Notes: generated by a model not told the origin, from the letters alone. DNA of 21,882 nt from Bacillota bacterium (GCA_023397245.1 JAEWUH010000169.1:1-21882), one strand, 5' to 3'. Numbered from the stretch's first letter, positions 1 to 8,133 are shown. A program made the numbers and translations.

Positions 1-746
1 CTGTCTATGTAGGAGGCGCAAACCGAGGCAACGGCCCCTGCGCTTTTAAGGTTTTCCACATCCTCGTTACTTAGGGCGCCTGCCTGCACTGTGGTGGATT
101 GCGTACTTATTTGCCCAATTCCTATGATCGCTACGTCACACGAGGTTGCCTTTTGTAATACTGCTGCGATTTCCGGCTCGTTTTTTAAAACATTGCATGC
201 TTCACTGCTCTGTACAATGAACGGAGCATTCAAAATCAGGCAGCTTCCGCCCGAACATTCTGCAAACTTTTGCGCTATGGAATTGGCGTGGAAATTTGCA
301 AAAACTGAGCCAATCCCTCCGACAAGAGGGACAAACTCCAGTCCGCGGCGGTCAAAATGTTTGATCGCGCATACAACGTTGTTAATAGTCCGGCCGCTCA
401 TTATTCCTACCCGATTTCCGTCGGTGACATATGCATCCAGACAGGCGGCAGCAAGCCTCCCGAATTCCTCAAGTCTTCCGGATTCCTTTGCGCCGTTTGT
501 ATTCAGCACTAATGCATCCTTAAGACCGTATTTCTTTATCAGGGCCTGTTCCAATCTGGTTTCATCCAGGAAAGGGTTGTTGATTTTAATAGAAACGATG
601 TTATTGATTTTTGCATTCGTCAAAAGTCTGCTAACCTGTGGACGTGATATACCAAGTTGAACCGATATTTCTTTTTGACTTAAATTATTTTCATAATAAA
701 GCTGGCAGACTTTAATCGTCATTCGTATGTTATCTGTAATGGCCAT
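1..746 (-). CDS. SorC-family sugar-binding transcriptional regulator (partial, C-terminus beyond window)
   Basis: The minus strand is open from ATG at 746 down to the window edge (248 codons). The start is preceded by an AGGAGG ribosome site 8 bases upstream. The N-terminus carries an HTH: YYENNLSQKEISVQLGIS, then RPQVSRLLTNAK, at about residues 17-45. The rest matches the SorC sugar-binding domain, with GRTINNVVCAIKHF followed by LEFVPLVGGIGS and then CDVAIIGIGQIS. Members of this family bind a phosphorylated sugar or polyol effector and control nearby catabolic genes. The target genes would be expected downstream on the minus strand, outside the window. The 5' region carries two similar inverted repeats, which suggests autoregulation. 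The family call is secure from the HTH and motif order; the effector cannot be told. Confidence 0.9.
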   Translation of the reverse strand, partial: MAITDNIRMTIKVCQLYYENNLSQKEISVQLGISRPQVSRLLTNAKINNIVSIKINNPFLDETRLEQALIKKYGLKDALVLNTNGAKESGRLEEFGRLAAACLDAYVTDGNRVGIMSGRTINNVVCAIKHFDRRGLEFVPLVGGIGSVFANFHANSIAQKFAECSGGSCLILNAPFIVQSSEACNVLKNEPEIAAVLQKATSCDVAIIGIGQISTQSTTVQAGALSNEDVENLKSAGAVASVCASYID

Positions 747-780
747 TCCGTTGCCCTCCTCTGAACCGATGTTCAATACA

Positions 781-855
781 TGAACTTTATTTCAAGAACA
801 TATTATCACACTGCTGAATAATAGTAAATACCTTTAGGATTGAAATTAATTTCAA
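781..855 (-). promoter_or_regulatory. Promoter and paired operators of the SorC-type regulator
   Basis: A perfect 16-bp palindrome TTGAAATTAATTTCAA lies at 840-855. A related site TGAACTTTATTTCA lies at 781-794, so both share TGAA-N6-TTCA, and their centres are 60 bp apart. On the minus strand a plausible promoter lies between them: -35 TTTACT (rc of 823-828), 17-base spacer, -10 TAATAT (rc of 800-805). One site would then sit just upstream of -35 and the other around the start of transcription, a layout that fits autorepression by looping or cooperative binding. The palindromes are directly visible; the role is inferred. Confidence 0.55.
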
Positions 856-1007
856 CCAAAAAACAGGCATCATAAAGAATTTTTTATGATATCTGTCCAA
901 AATGATATGCTTCCGGTTAAAGTTAAAAAACTGGTACGTTCCGGTTTGGCTGATATAACGATTTTGATTTTGTAATCAGTTTATCGAAACGGGTAAAGTA
1001 AAAGGGC

Positions 1008-1119
1008 AAAACAAAAGCCAAAAATTTTGCCTCTCTTTAATTGCAGAGCGCAAGAATTCCTGGCTTTTTCTTTATTTTACCATGAAGTAAAAAGTTCGCT
1101 TAAGCTACAACCGTATGCC
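1008..1119 (+). repeat. Dispersed hairpin repeat, copy A
   Basis: This is one of four related elements in the window. It has the common order ACAAAAGCC, an imperfect arm, GCCTCTC, a short loop, GAGC, the returning arm, CCTGGCTTTTTC, then the conserved non-hairpin tail TTTATTTTACCATGAAGTAA, GTTCGCTTAAG and ACAACC.TATGCC. It lies upstream of both flanking divergent genes, so it is not placed as the terminator of either. That argues for a mobile or REP-like repeat. Confidence 0.7.
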
Positions 1120-1327
1120 TGGTTAAATACATTTTTGACGTTTTAATTGTACGTTTTCCAGACTGTCGAGTTGTTTCTCCTTGTTTGTGTAACCACATGT
1201 TCGATTTCTACGTGCATTAGTAAGTCCTGACATTTGAACAGTCTTGGGGAAGCAGCAGTCACTCATAAAAGGCTTATACAAAATGTGAATTATGATGAGA
1301 ACTGTGGGATAATGATCAAGTTAGTGC

Positions 1328-1384
1328 AAATTTACAACAGATTGATAAAAAACTATTGTAAATTTAATGTGATACAGATAAAAT
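1328..1384 (+). promoter_or_regulatory. Promoter and inverted repeat upstream of the DeoR-family gene
   Basis: TTGTAA at 1356-1361, a 17-base spacer, and TAAAAT at 1379-1384 form a good sigma-A type promoter about 80 bases before the start codon. A perfect inverted repeat, AAATTTACAA (1328-1337) and TTGTAAATTT (1356-1365), covers the -35 box. It could be an operator, for example for autoregulation. Promoter call by consensus; operator role inferred. Confidence 0.6.
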
Positions 1385-1463
1385 ATTATCAATTACACTA
1401 AGAATTAAATATGAATAGCAGTTCGGGAAGTTACGGAGACTTTGACGGGAGGAAAGGACACGA

Positions 1464-2228
1464 ATGCTTACACAAGAACGGCAAGAGAAAATTATGGGAA
1501 TGCTTTTCGATAAAACAAGTGTCAAAGTATCAGAACTAGCACAGATTTTTGACGTATCAATAGAAACAATACGCCGAGATCTGGATCTTTTGGGGAAGCA
1601 GGGAAGACTGACCAAGGTTTATGGCGGAGCTATTCTTGAACATGTTGTTGCGCAGGAAGTAAATCATACTTCCAGAGCCTTGGCCAACAGGGAATTGAAA
1701 CAGGAAATTGCGCAGATTGCCTGCCGCTTTGTAGAAGAAGGTCAATCTATTGCACTGGACGCCAGTACCTCAAATCTAGAAATTGCTAAAATGCTCAAAA
1801 AAAAGTTTAATCGGCTTACCATTATTACAAATGGGATAGATATTGCAATGGAACTGCGTGATAAAGAACATTTTAACACGATTCTCACAGGCGGTACGCT
1901 CAGAGGAGACGAGTTGTGTCTGCTGGGGGGCTTAGCCGAAGAGTTCCTTGATAAATTCCACATTGACAAGGTTTTTGCCAGTGTCAGCGGCGTTTCCGTA
2001 TCCAATGGTTTTACCGATTATGGATTGGGTGAGTACCACGTTAAATTAAAAATGATTGAACGGGCCCGGGAAGTGATTATACCGGCGGACAGCAGCAAGT
2101 TTGATGTGATATCGCTTTTGAAGGTTGGAGATCTTAATATATGCGATTTTATTATTACAGATTCTAAGCTGAGCGAAAATGTTTTGCAAAAGTATCGGGA
2201 ACACAACGTAAAGATTATCAATCAATAA
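1464..2228 (+). CDS. DeoR/GlpR-family transcriptional regulator
   Basis: This 254-aa protein has the usual length and layout of the family. The N-terminal winged HTH reads MLTQERQEKIMGMLF, VKVSELAQIFDVSIETIRRD, and then the GRLTKVYGGA wing. The DeoR C-terminal sensor domain follows with ALDASTSNLEIAKML, LTGGTLRGDELCLLGG, and the NGFTDYGLGEYHVK and ADSSKFD segments. Such proteins bind sugar phosphates through the sensor domain and usually repress sugar-metabolism genes. The start is supported by GGGAGGAAAGG upstream. A strong terminator lies 13 bases after the stop codon, so the gene is probably monocistronic. The HAD phosphatase downstream is a possible functional partner, since sugar-phosphate phosphatases often sit beside DeoR regulators. 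The effector is unknown. Confidence 0.92.
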   Translation: MLTQERQEKIMGMLFDKTSVKVSELAQIFDVSIETIRRDLDLLGKQGRLTKVYGGAILEHVVAQEVNHTSRALANRELKQEIAQIACRFVEEGQSIALDASTSNLEIAKMLKKKFNRLTIITNGIDIAMELRDKEHFNTILTGGTLRGDELCLLGGLAEEFLDKFHIDKVFASVSGVSVSNGFTDYGLGEYHVKLKMIERAREVIIPADSSKFDVISLLKVGDLNICDFIITDSKLSENVLQKYREHNVKIINQ

Positions 2229-2240
2229 GATAATTAAAAA

Positions 2241-2280
2241 AAACAGGAATTTGGGCTTTGCCCAAATTCCTGTTTTTTTT
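2241..2280 (+). terminator. Rho-independent terminator of the DeoR-family gene
   Basis: A perfect 16-bp stem, AAACAGGAATTTGGGC (2241-2256) and GCCCAAATTCCTGTTT (2260-2275), closes on a 3-base TTT loop and runs into a T tract to 2280. A-rich sequence before the stem makes it potentially bidirectional. Confidence 0.93.
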
Positions 2281-2369
2281 GATGGCAGTGCACCCGCACG
2301 GGCGGTAACTAGGCAATATGCGGTTGGCAGCAGAAAACTCGCCGTAATATGCTCTTATAGGGCTTAATC

Positions 2370-2394
2370 AAGCCTCCGGCTTAGCCGGAGGCTT
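2370..2394. terminator. GC-rich hairpin, possible weak terminator
   Basis: AAGCCTCCGGC (2370-2380), loop TTA, GCCGGAGGCTT (2384-2394) form a perfect 11-bp stem. Only TTTGCCTTGC follows it, so it lacks a proper T tract. It may be a second terminator behind the DeoR gene or simply a structural hairpin. Confidence 0.45.
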
Positions 2395-2445
2395 TGCCTT
2401 GCTGCATTAAGCAAATACGTAAAGCGCATGTTGAACTATGTTGGA

Positions 2446-2477
2446 TTATGATCATATTTTAGCGTGAATATAATCAC
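2446..2477 (+). promoter_or_regulatory. Possible promoter with GTGA-N6-TCAC site
   Basis: TATAAT at 2469-2474 is preceded at 17 bases by a weak -35, TTATGA (2446-2451). Over the -10 lies GTGAATATAATCAC (2464-2477), followed by A, close to the TGTGA-N6-TCACA form of Crp/Fnr-family operators. TATGATCATA at 2447-2456 is another palindrome. Site similarity is visible; binding is inferred. Confidence 0.4.
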
Positions 2478-2735
2478 AATTTTACATTAATACAACACAA
2501 AGCCAATATTACATCGCTATAATAAGCTATGTTAAGGGATTTTAGGCGTGTCCGTTAAGTTATCCGATTGGGAGGACAGAAAAAGAGTAAACGTGTCGGA
2601 AGGGTAAAAAATTGGGGATGCAATAAGAGGGCAAACCGGAAGATTAACCTCAACGGATTACCTGCAAGAGAAAAGGAGTAATGAAGCTCCAACTAAGTTA
2701 CCATGCAAATCTTACTATATTATGGAGGAATCTGG

Positions 2736-3503
2736 TTGGCTTTACGGAATAGAGGGAAGAAGAGGATTCGAGGAATTCTTTTTGATAAGGACGGAACATT
2801 GATTGATTTTAACTCAATTTGGATTCCCCTTGCTTTTAATCTTACCGACAAACTGTGTAATCAATATAAATTAGTTAATAAGGATAAGGCGGCACTTTTG
2901 GAGCGTATTGGCATACAGTCGGACGGGAATATACTTCAAAACAGTATTTATGCTTCTGGAACCGAAGAGGATATTGCGGAAGCTTTCTATATTTACATCA
3001 AAGAATTGGAAACTTGCCCGACAGAATTTGATTCCGTCCTGAAGTACGTTCGGTATGAAATAAAAACCTATATGAAATCGCACGAGAGCCAAATCCAGTC
3101 TGTTCAGGATGCCGGAAGGACACTGGCGGCCTTAAGAAAAATGGGACTCACTTTAGGGGTTTCCACCTCCGATAATGAGGAAAACACGCGGGTTTGTCTC
3201 AAAGCAACCGGACTGCTGAAATACTTTCAATATATCGGGTGCCCAGACGATTCCAGAAATCCGAAACCTTCCGGTGATATTCTCATGGATTTTGGCGCGA
3301 AGTTCAGCATAAATCCGGAGGAGATTGCAGTTGTTGGAGATACCGCGACTGATATAGCATTTGCAAAACAAAATCATGCGGGTCTTGCCATCGGTGTTTT
3401 GAGCGGTGCAGGGTATAAAGAGGATTTCAATGAAGCGGCGGACTACATTTTACCTTCAATTGCGGGTATGATCTGTGGCGATTCTCCGATTTGGAATCTC
3501 TAA
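2736..3503 (+). CDS. HAD-superfamily hydrolase (phosphoglycolate phosphatase-like)
   Basis: All four HAD motifs are present. Motif I is FDKDGTLID (nucleophile D17, acid/base D19), motif II is VSTSDN (T144), motif III is the lysine of RNPKPSGD (K177), and motif IV is VVGDTATDIAFA (D202, D206). The region between motifs I and II is a helical C1-type cap. A soluble phosphatase of small phosphate esters such as sugar phosphates or phosphoglycolate is expected. I place the start at TTG 2736, since GGAGGA sits 6 bases before it. This gives 255 aa and puts motif I close to the N-terminus as usual. An in-frame ATG at 2703 has no adjacent ribosome site and would add 11 residues. The gap to the next gene is 75 bp without a terminator, so co-transcription is possible. 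Substrate unknown. Confidence 0.85.
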   Translation: MALRNRGKKRIRGILFDKDGTLIDFNSIWIPLAFNLTDKLCNQYKLVNKDKAALLERIGIQSDGNILQNSIYASGTEEDIAEAFYIYIKELETCPTEFDSVLKYVRYEIKTYMKSHESQIQSVQDAGRTLAALRKMGLTLGVSTSDNEENTRVCLKATGLLKYFQYIGCPDDSRNPKPSGDILMDFGAKFSINPEEIAVVGDTATDIAFAKQNHAGLAIGVLSGAGYKEDFNEAADYILPSIAGMICGDSPIWNL

Positions 3504-3578
3504 TATGAGAGCTGCCGCCGGCAATCTGTGTGTGTTACCAAGCAGGAAAGTTTAAAAGCTTATAGAGAAGGAGTAATT

Positions 3579-6500
3579 ATGAGATTTATTCAAAAAGCGT
3601 GCGCATTATTCATGGCGATTGTTTTGGTCATCACTGTAATTCCGACGAATACGCTTTCTGCGGCAGCCGCGGAGACAAAATCGCTTCGTGTAACCAAAGA
3701 CTCAGGTGTTATAAAAGATTCAAACGGCGTCACGAAAGATTCAGGAATTGTGCTGGATGGAAAATTAGATGAGGAAATCTGGCAATCCTTACAGCCGCTT
3801 GAAAATCGGATCGTAGGGGATTCCACGACCATCAATTCCGGGTTCAACGTAACCTGGGACAACAGCAACATGTATATTGGCGTTGAGGTTACGGGCGCGG
3901 ATGCGGCTAAAACTTCATTTGACAATGACAGCATATCATTCTATGTTTCACCGAAAAATTATAGAGGGACTCCTTACTCTGCAGATGACTTTCAGGTGCA
4001 GATTTTTGACAAGGGAGCGACAATCAAGGCGGGTGCCGCGGGTGTTGGCAAAAACGATACGCTTAAGGTATCCGATATTACAGTTAAGTATCAGACTATC
4101 ACCAACGGCTATACGATGGAAATTGCGATGCCGTGGAGCGTCGTCGGTTTTGTTCCGCATGATACCTATGATATGGGATTTGACCTGATGGCTTTTGACG
4201 GCGGCTCGGATGGTGGAGACCATTGTGTAATGGAATGGTCTGGAGGGAACTGGAACGACACCACCAACAACGGTACTCTTACCTTTACCGGTGATGGTAC
4301 GGAGCCAAACGGTCAGACAGTTTCCATGATTCAGCCTGTATTTGATCTTAACACAGCGATTCAGCTGACTTACAGCAAGGCTACCGGTAAAGACATTGTC
4401 GGCATTTTTTCAAAAGGTACCACTCCTTCTCTAGAAGATCAGCCGATTCTTTCTCAGTCAATGCAGGGAGCCCAATTAAGCGGAAGCCTCACTTTCTCCG
4501 TATCCCAAATCGGGGATAAACTGCCATTAGGAGAATATGAAGCGGTTATGTATAATTCAGAAAACTATGCTGTATTTGCGAAGGATTCGTTTGAAATAGG
4601 AGAAGTTAGAATCCAAACGAATAAGCATTCATATCTGAATTCCGATAAAGCAGATATTACGGTTACATATAAAGGCGCTGACTTTGCAAACAAAGACTGG
4701 GTTGGTATTTACAAAGCGGATGAAACACCAGGATCCAGTACGCCGTCTATCGCTTGGGCTTACACAGATGCTGCTGACGGCAGTAAAACCTTCACAGGGT
4801 CCGATTTTTTGAGATCAACATCCGTAGGCTACCTTACACCGGGATCCTATAAAGCGGTTCTTTTGGCGGACGATGGCTATTCTGTAATTCAATCCTATCC
4901 GTTTACAGTTACAGAGCCTGAAATTCCGCACATTTCACTCGCAACGACCGATTATGACCTGGATTTCAATATCACCGTAAGCTATAAATATACCACTACG
5001 GATTTGGATTGGGTGGGTATCTACAAAAAGGGAACGACCCCATCGGGTGCAAGTCCTGCCTATGCCTACAAATATGCTACCGGAGGAAACGGGAGTTTAA
5101 CGTTTACGCAGCAGGATATAAAAGATTATCAATACAGTCCGCTGTCAGGCCAGCCGCTTCCGGCCGGCGACTATGAGATGATCCTCATGGCAAACGACGG
5201 ATATGATATTCTTGACAGACAAGAGTTCACCGTTACAGACCATAAACCATCAGCGGTAACTTATGACAGAACGGGTGCAAGAACCGGTTATGCGGACGGA
5301 AAAGTAACAATTTCGGATGCCGACCATCCCACAACAAAGCAGTACGTTTTGTACTGGGGCAATGAAACCGGAAAATTACCGGGTTACGAAGCGATTGATA
5401 CGGTAGTCCGCACCGGGAACAGTACTACATACAATATGGTAACCAATACATTTATACCGCAGCAGGCAACCAAACTGCTGGCGTATGGCAGCGACGGTAA
5501 TAAGGAATCAGCGCAAGCGGCTTCCTTGGCCATTCCGGAAAACGTGCGTTTTAAGCAGGAGACTCCGCTTTATACCTTTGACGTAATGTCGGACACCCAC
5601 ATTCAGTCTTGGGACAGCGAAATGAATACCCATCTTGGTATGGCATTTCAGGACATAAAGCAGAACGATCCCAAAAGCGGTGGGATTTTTGTAGTCGGCG
5701 ATATGGTTGACCAGGGATTCGATGAGAACTATAAAAAGTTCTTTTCCATTGTGGACGCGAATAAGAACGGACTGCCGCAGCTGAATTTGGTTATGGGCAA
5801 CCACGAATTTATGGACTTTTCTTCCTCACTACCTTATTCGAACGCCGACGGAAAATTGCAGAAATGGCTGAACAATACCGGTAACACGGCCCCCTATTAC
5901 GATAGCTATATCAACGGTCAGCATTTTATCATGATGGGTTCGGAAGATTACAGTGACTTAAAGAACGGCTACGCCCATGACTACTGTAATATTTCTGAAA
6001 CTCAGTTTAATTGGCTTAGAAATAAGCTGGCAGAAACCAAGGATAAAAAACAACCGATTTTCCTTTTCCTGCATCAGCCCATGCTAAATACGGTTGCCGG
6101 TTCATACGAAGCACAGGGCTGGAACGGCGTCAGACCGGATCAGGAAGCGGAACTTAGAAGTATTCTGAAGGATTACCCGCAGGTCATTTTATTTGATGGG
6201 CATACGCATTGGATTTTGCAAGCCGATCATGAGATGTATGACGGAAAGAGCACCTTTGCCAGTATCTTTAACACAGCCTCCGCTGGGTATCTTTGGTCTG
6301 ATGCAAATGAAACAATCAATGGCAGTCAGGGGCTTTGTGTGGAAGTTTACAAAGATAAGGTTCTTGTAAAAGGCAGAAATTACATTGACGGTACGTGGCT
6401 TCCGAAAGCATGTTTTACGGTTGATCTGTCCGAGAAGTTCCCTTCGCAGGAAAACACGGGAAAAACCGTTACATCCTTTCATGAATTGGAATCCTCCGTC

Positions 6501-7865
6501 AAGGTACAGAATGTGGCAAACGGTACAGCGCTCGGAGCGTTGAGTTTACCCTCTTCGTTGAGCGCAACAGTAAATGGAACAGCGGCGAACATTCCCAGTG
6601 TGACATGGGCGCCAAGCCCGGCTTATACACCGACTGCGGCAGGAACTTATACATTTACGGCGGTACTGCCAAGCGGCTATGCACTTGCCAGCGGGGTTAG
6701 CGCTCCAAAAATCATGATTACCGTGGCAGCGGCAGATTCAAGTTCTGACAAAGGAAACTCAGATCATCATGCCAATAACAATACTACTTCTTCCAATGCG
6801 CCGAACCCGGTAACAACGAGCAGCACTCCCACGGGAGGAACAACTACAACTGTTACCCCAACAGTGGATACCGCACCGGTTGTTACGGGAAATCGAGCCA
6901 ATGTTGCCGTTACCGTACCGGCGGAGGTTTCCGCAGCCGTCATTTCCGCAACCGCGCAAAATCCTGCACAGGTAAAAATCATTGTTCCTACGGATTCTAT
7001 TATAGGACAGCTTCAGAACAGCACGGTTCAGACAGTTGATACAACGATCACAGTTCCTGCGGCGGTTGCCAACAATACCAACGCAAACGCGGCGGTAAGC
7101 ATTACCGCAGAACAGGCGGTCTTTCAGGCGGCAAAGGATGCGAAAAAGGATGTCACCCTTGAAGTCGTTAATTCCGATACCGGGAAATTGGCTTATAGCT
7201 GGACGTTTAAAGGTGCGGAGCTTGCAAAGTCTACCGCAATCAAGCCGGTAGATCTTGCAATGAGCGTACACACCACTGCGGAAGTTGCGGCAGTGAACAC
7301 AGCCACAGCGGCCAGCAAAGGGCTTGTATTGAGTTTTTCAAGCAGCAACGGCGTTCTGCCGAGTAATGCTACCGTTAAAATGAATGTGGCTGATAAGGGC
7401 TATAAACCCGGCGAAACCTTGTACTTCTACTATTATAATCCGGCAACAAAAGCATTGGAGCCTGTTGGAAACACCTCTTACACGGTAGACGCAGATGGAT
7501 ATGTGAGCGTAAATATCACCCACTGCTCCGATTACGTGCTTCTGCCGAAGCAAGCCCGCTCCATTACATTGGATACCCTCAGCTATACCATGTCTCCGAA
7601 AAAGAGCTACGAAATTGGGGTAAAGCAGATTGGCACAAAGGATACAGCCGTTAAGGTGTATTCTTCCAGTAATGGTGTTGCAACCGTAACAATGCTGAAA
7701 AACGGTAACTATAAAGTAACCGGAAAAGGTGTTGGTACAGCGTACATCATGTTTGATGTGTATGACAAGAAGAAAAAGAAACTCACCCATGCATCGGTGC
7801 GGATCAATGTAGAGAAGGGTGTAAAACCGTTCGGCTGCTCCGCAAGACAGATCGGCATATACTGA
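3579..7865 (+). CDS. Secreted multidomain calcineurin-like metallophosphoesterase with CBM9-like and Ig-like domains
   Basis: The start is ATG 3579, since AGAAGGAG lies 6 bases upstream and the product begins with a signal peptide (MRFIQKA, hydrophobic core, SAAAA; cleavage near residue 31). Total 1428 aa. About 55-237 is CBM9/DOMON-like (LDGKLDEEIW, then VTWDNSNMYIGVEV). About 248-557 holds three tandem ~100-aa repeats marked DIVGIFSKGTTP, DWVGIYKADETP and DWVGIYKKGTTP. About 665-930 is the phosphoesterase with metal ligands in SDTH (D672, H674), GDMVDQG (D708), GNHE (N741, H742), LHQP (H832) and GHTH (H875, H877). About 963-1049 is Big_4-like, then a Ser/Thr-rich linker, then from 1105 a C-terminal module shared with the LRR protein at 13675-18537. 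All motif residues are intact, so it is probably an active extracellular phosphoesterase. There is no LPXTG, SLH, dockerin or C-terminal hydrophobic anchor. Confidence 0.9.
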   Translation: MRFIQKACALFMAIVLVITVIPTNTLSAAAAETKSLRVTKDSGVIKDSNGVTKDSGIVLDGKLDEEIWQSLQPLENRIVGDSTTINSGFNVTWDNSNMYIGVEVTGADAAKTSFDNDSISFYVSPKNYRGTPYSADDFQVQIFDKGATIKAGAAGVGKNDTLKVSDITVKYQTITNGYTMEIAMPWSVVGFVPHDTYDMGFDLMAFDGGSDGGDHCVMEWSGGNWNDTTNNGTLTFTGDGTEPNGQTVSMIQPVFDLNTAIQLTYSKATGKDIVGIFSKGTTPSLEDQPILSQSMQGAQLSGSLTFSVSQIGDKLPLGEYEAVMYNSENYAVFAKDSFEIGEVRIQTNKHSYLNSDKADITVTYKGADFANKDWVGIYKADETPGSSTPSIAWAYTDAADGSKTFTGSDFLRSTSVGYLTPGSYKAVLLADDGYSVIQSYPFTVTEPEIPHISLATTDYDLDFNITVSYKYTTTDLDWVGIYKKGTTPSGASPAYAYKYATGGNGSLTFTQQDIKDYQYSPLSGQPLPAGDYEMILMANDGYDILDRQEFTVTDHKPSAVTYDRTGARTGYADGKVTISDADHPTTKQYVLYWGNETGKLPGYEAIDTVVRTGNSTTYNMVTNTFIPQQATKLLAYGSDGNKESAQAASLAIPENVRFKQETPLYTFDVMSDTHIQSWDSEMNTHLGMAFQDIKQNDPKSGGIFVVGDMVDQGFDENYKKFFSIVDANKNGLPQLNLVMGNHEFMDFSSSLPYSNADGKLQKWLNNTGNTAPYYDSYINGQHFIMMGSEDYSDLKNGYAHDYCNISETQFNWLRNKLAETKDKKQPIFLFLHQPMLNTVAGSYEAQGWNGVRPDQEAELRSILKDYPQVILFDGHTHWILQADHEMYDGKSTFASIFNTASAGYLWSDANETINGSQGLCVEVYKDKVLVKGRNYIDGTWLPKACFTVDLSEKFPSQENTGKTVTSFHELESSVKVQNVANGTALGALSLPSSLSATVNGTAANIPSVTWAPSPAYTPTAAGTYTFTAVLPSGYALASGVSAPKIMITVAAADSSSDKGNSDHHANNNTTSSNAPNPVTTSSTPTGGTTTTVTPTVDTAPVVTGNRANVAVTVPAEVSAAVISATAQNPAQVKIIVPTDSIIGQLQNSTVQTVDTTITVPAAVANNTNANAAVSITAEQAVFQAAKDAKKDVTLEVVNSDTGKLAYSWTFKGAELAKSTAIKPVDLAMSVHTTAEVAAVNTATAASKGLVLSFSSSNGVLPSNATVKMNVADKGYKPGETLYFYYYNPATKALEPVGNTSYTVDADGYVSVNITHCSDYVLLPKQARSITLDTLSYTMSPKKSYEIGVKQIGTKDTAVKVYSSSNGVATVTMLKNGNYKVTGKGVGTAYIMFDVYDKKKKKLTHASVRINVEKGVKPFGCSARQIGIY

Positions 7866-7918
7866 TTTTATTAGTTCCTTCTATTCTACACAGACCGATG
7901 TGTTGTTAAGAATCATTT

Positions 7919-8015
7919 AATACGAATCTGTAAACGAACATTTTTACTTCGTGGTAAGATAGAGAAAAACCAGGGATTCCGCACTCTTCGATAGAGAGGT
8001 GGAATCCCTGGCTTT
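7919..8015 (-). repeat. Dispersed hairpin repeat, copy C (reverse orientation)
   Basis: On the minus strand this reads AAAGCCAGGGATTCC, ACCTCTCT, loop, AGAG, GGAATCCCTGG, TTTTTCTCTATCTTACCA, CGAAGTAAAAATGTTCG, the same order as copies A, B and D. The CCAGGGATTCC / GGAATCCCTGG stem is perfect. It lies 54 bp after the phosphoesterase stop codon and could act as a terminator in either direction. Confidence 0.72.
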
Positions 8016-8105
8016 ATATTTTCGGTATACTATTTATTTAACGCTTTGGTAAACAATACCGGGATGGATTACATTTTGGGGTTTTGATTTGTTTATACGG
8101 TTCCT

Positions 8106-8133
8106 TTGTGTACATTTTTAACTTTTCTATAAC
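8106..8133 (+). promoter_or_regulatory. Possible promoter of the small gene at 8179
   Basis: TTGTGT (8106-8111), a 16-base spacer, and TATAAC (8128-8133) fit a sigma-A promoter loosely and give a leader of about 40 bases. Consensus match only. Confidence 0.35.

Larger units (their letters stand above)
747..1463. other. Divergent intergenic region between the SorC-type and DeoR-type regulators
   Basis: This 717-bp stretch contains no convincing gene. It holds the SorC operators (781-855), an imperfect hairpin at 863-896 (ACAG..ATCATAAA / TTTATGAT..CTGT), copy A of the dispersed repeat (about 1008-1119) and the promoter of the DeoR gene (1328-1384). About 1120-1325 shows no recognisable element. 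A 47-codon minus-strand frame at 1123-1266 has no ribosome site and was rejected. Confidence 0.6.
2281..2735. other. Intergenic region before the HAD phosphatase
   Basis: About 450 bp without a convincing gene. It holds a GC-rich hairpin at 2370-2394, a possible promoter at 2446-2474 overlapping inverted repeats, a second TATAAT at 2518-2523 without a good -35, and a short frame at 2681-2752 that overlaps the start of the HAD gene. AGGGCAAACC at 2628-2637 resembles part of the c-di-GMP-I riboswitch core, but the other conserved parts were not found. The leader from the first promoter would be over 250 nt, long enough for an RNA element. Confidence 0.5.

Noticed and set aside
91..660. Plus-strand open frame of 189 codons at the left edge
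   Set aside because: It is antisense to the SorC-type regulator, which has an intact HTH, sugar-binding motifs and a good ribosome site.
1123..1266. 47-codon minus-strand frame (MSDCCFPKTVQMSG and on)
   Set aside because: No ribosome binding site precedes its ATG, its end overlaps the edge of repeat copy A, and no family is recognised.
2628..2637. AGGGCAAACC, as in the core of c-di-GMP-I riboswitches
   Set aside because: The following conserved GACGCAAAGCC segment and the second helix were not found, so the match is most likely chance.
3528..3578. In-frame GTG 3528 as start of the phosphoesterase protein
   Set aside because: It would put 17 extra residues before a normal signal peptide and would overlap the good AGAAGGAG ribosome site used by ATG 3579.
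6759..7271. Minus-strand open frame of 170 codons
   Set aside because: It is antisense within the conserved linker and C-terminal module of the phosphoesterase protein, with no ribosome site and an unnatural Cys/Arg-rich composition.
7800..7865. Sortase or other anchor at the C-terminus of the phosphoesterase (also checked at 18480-18537 for the LRR protein)
   Set aside because: No LPXTG-like motif, hydrophobic segment or positive tail is present; both proteins simply end SARQ.GI(Y/F).
7929..7942. TGTAAACGAACATT, resembling a CcpA cre site
   Set aside because: The right half does not match the cre consensus, and the string is part of dispersed repeat copy C downstream of a gene.
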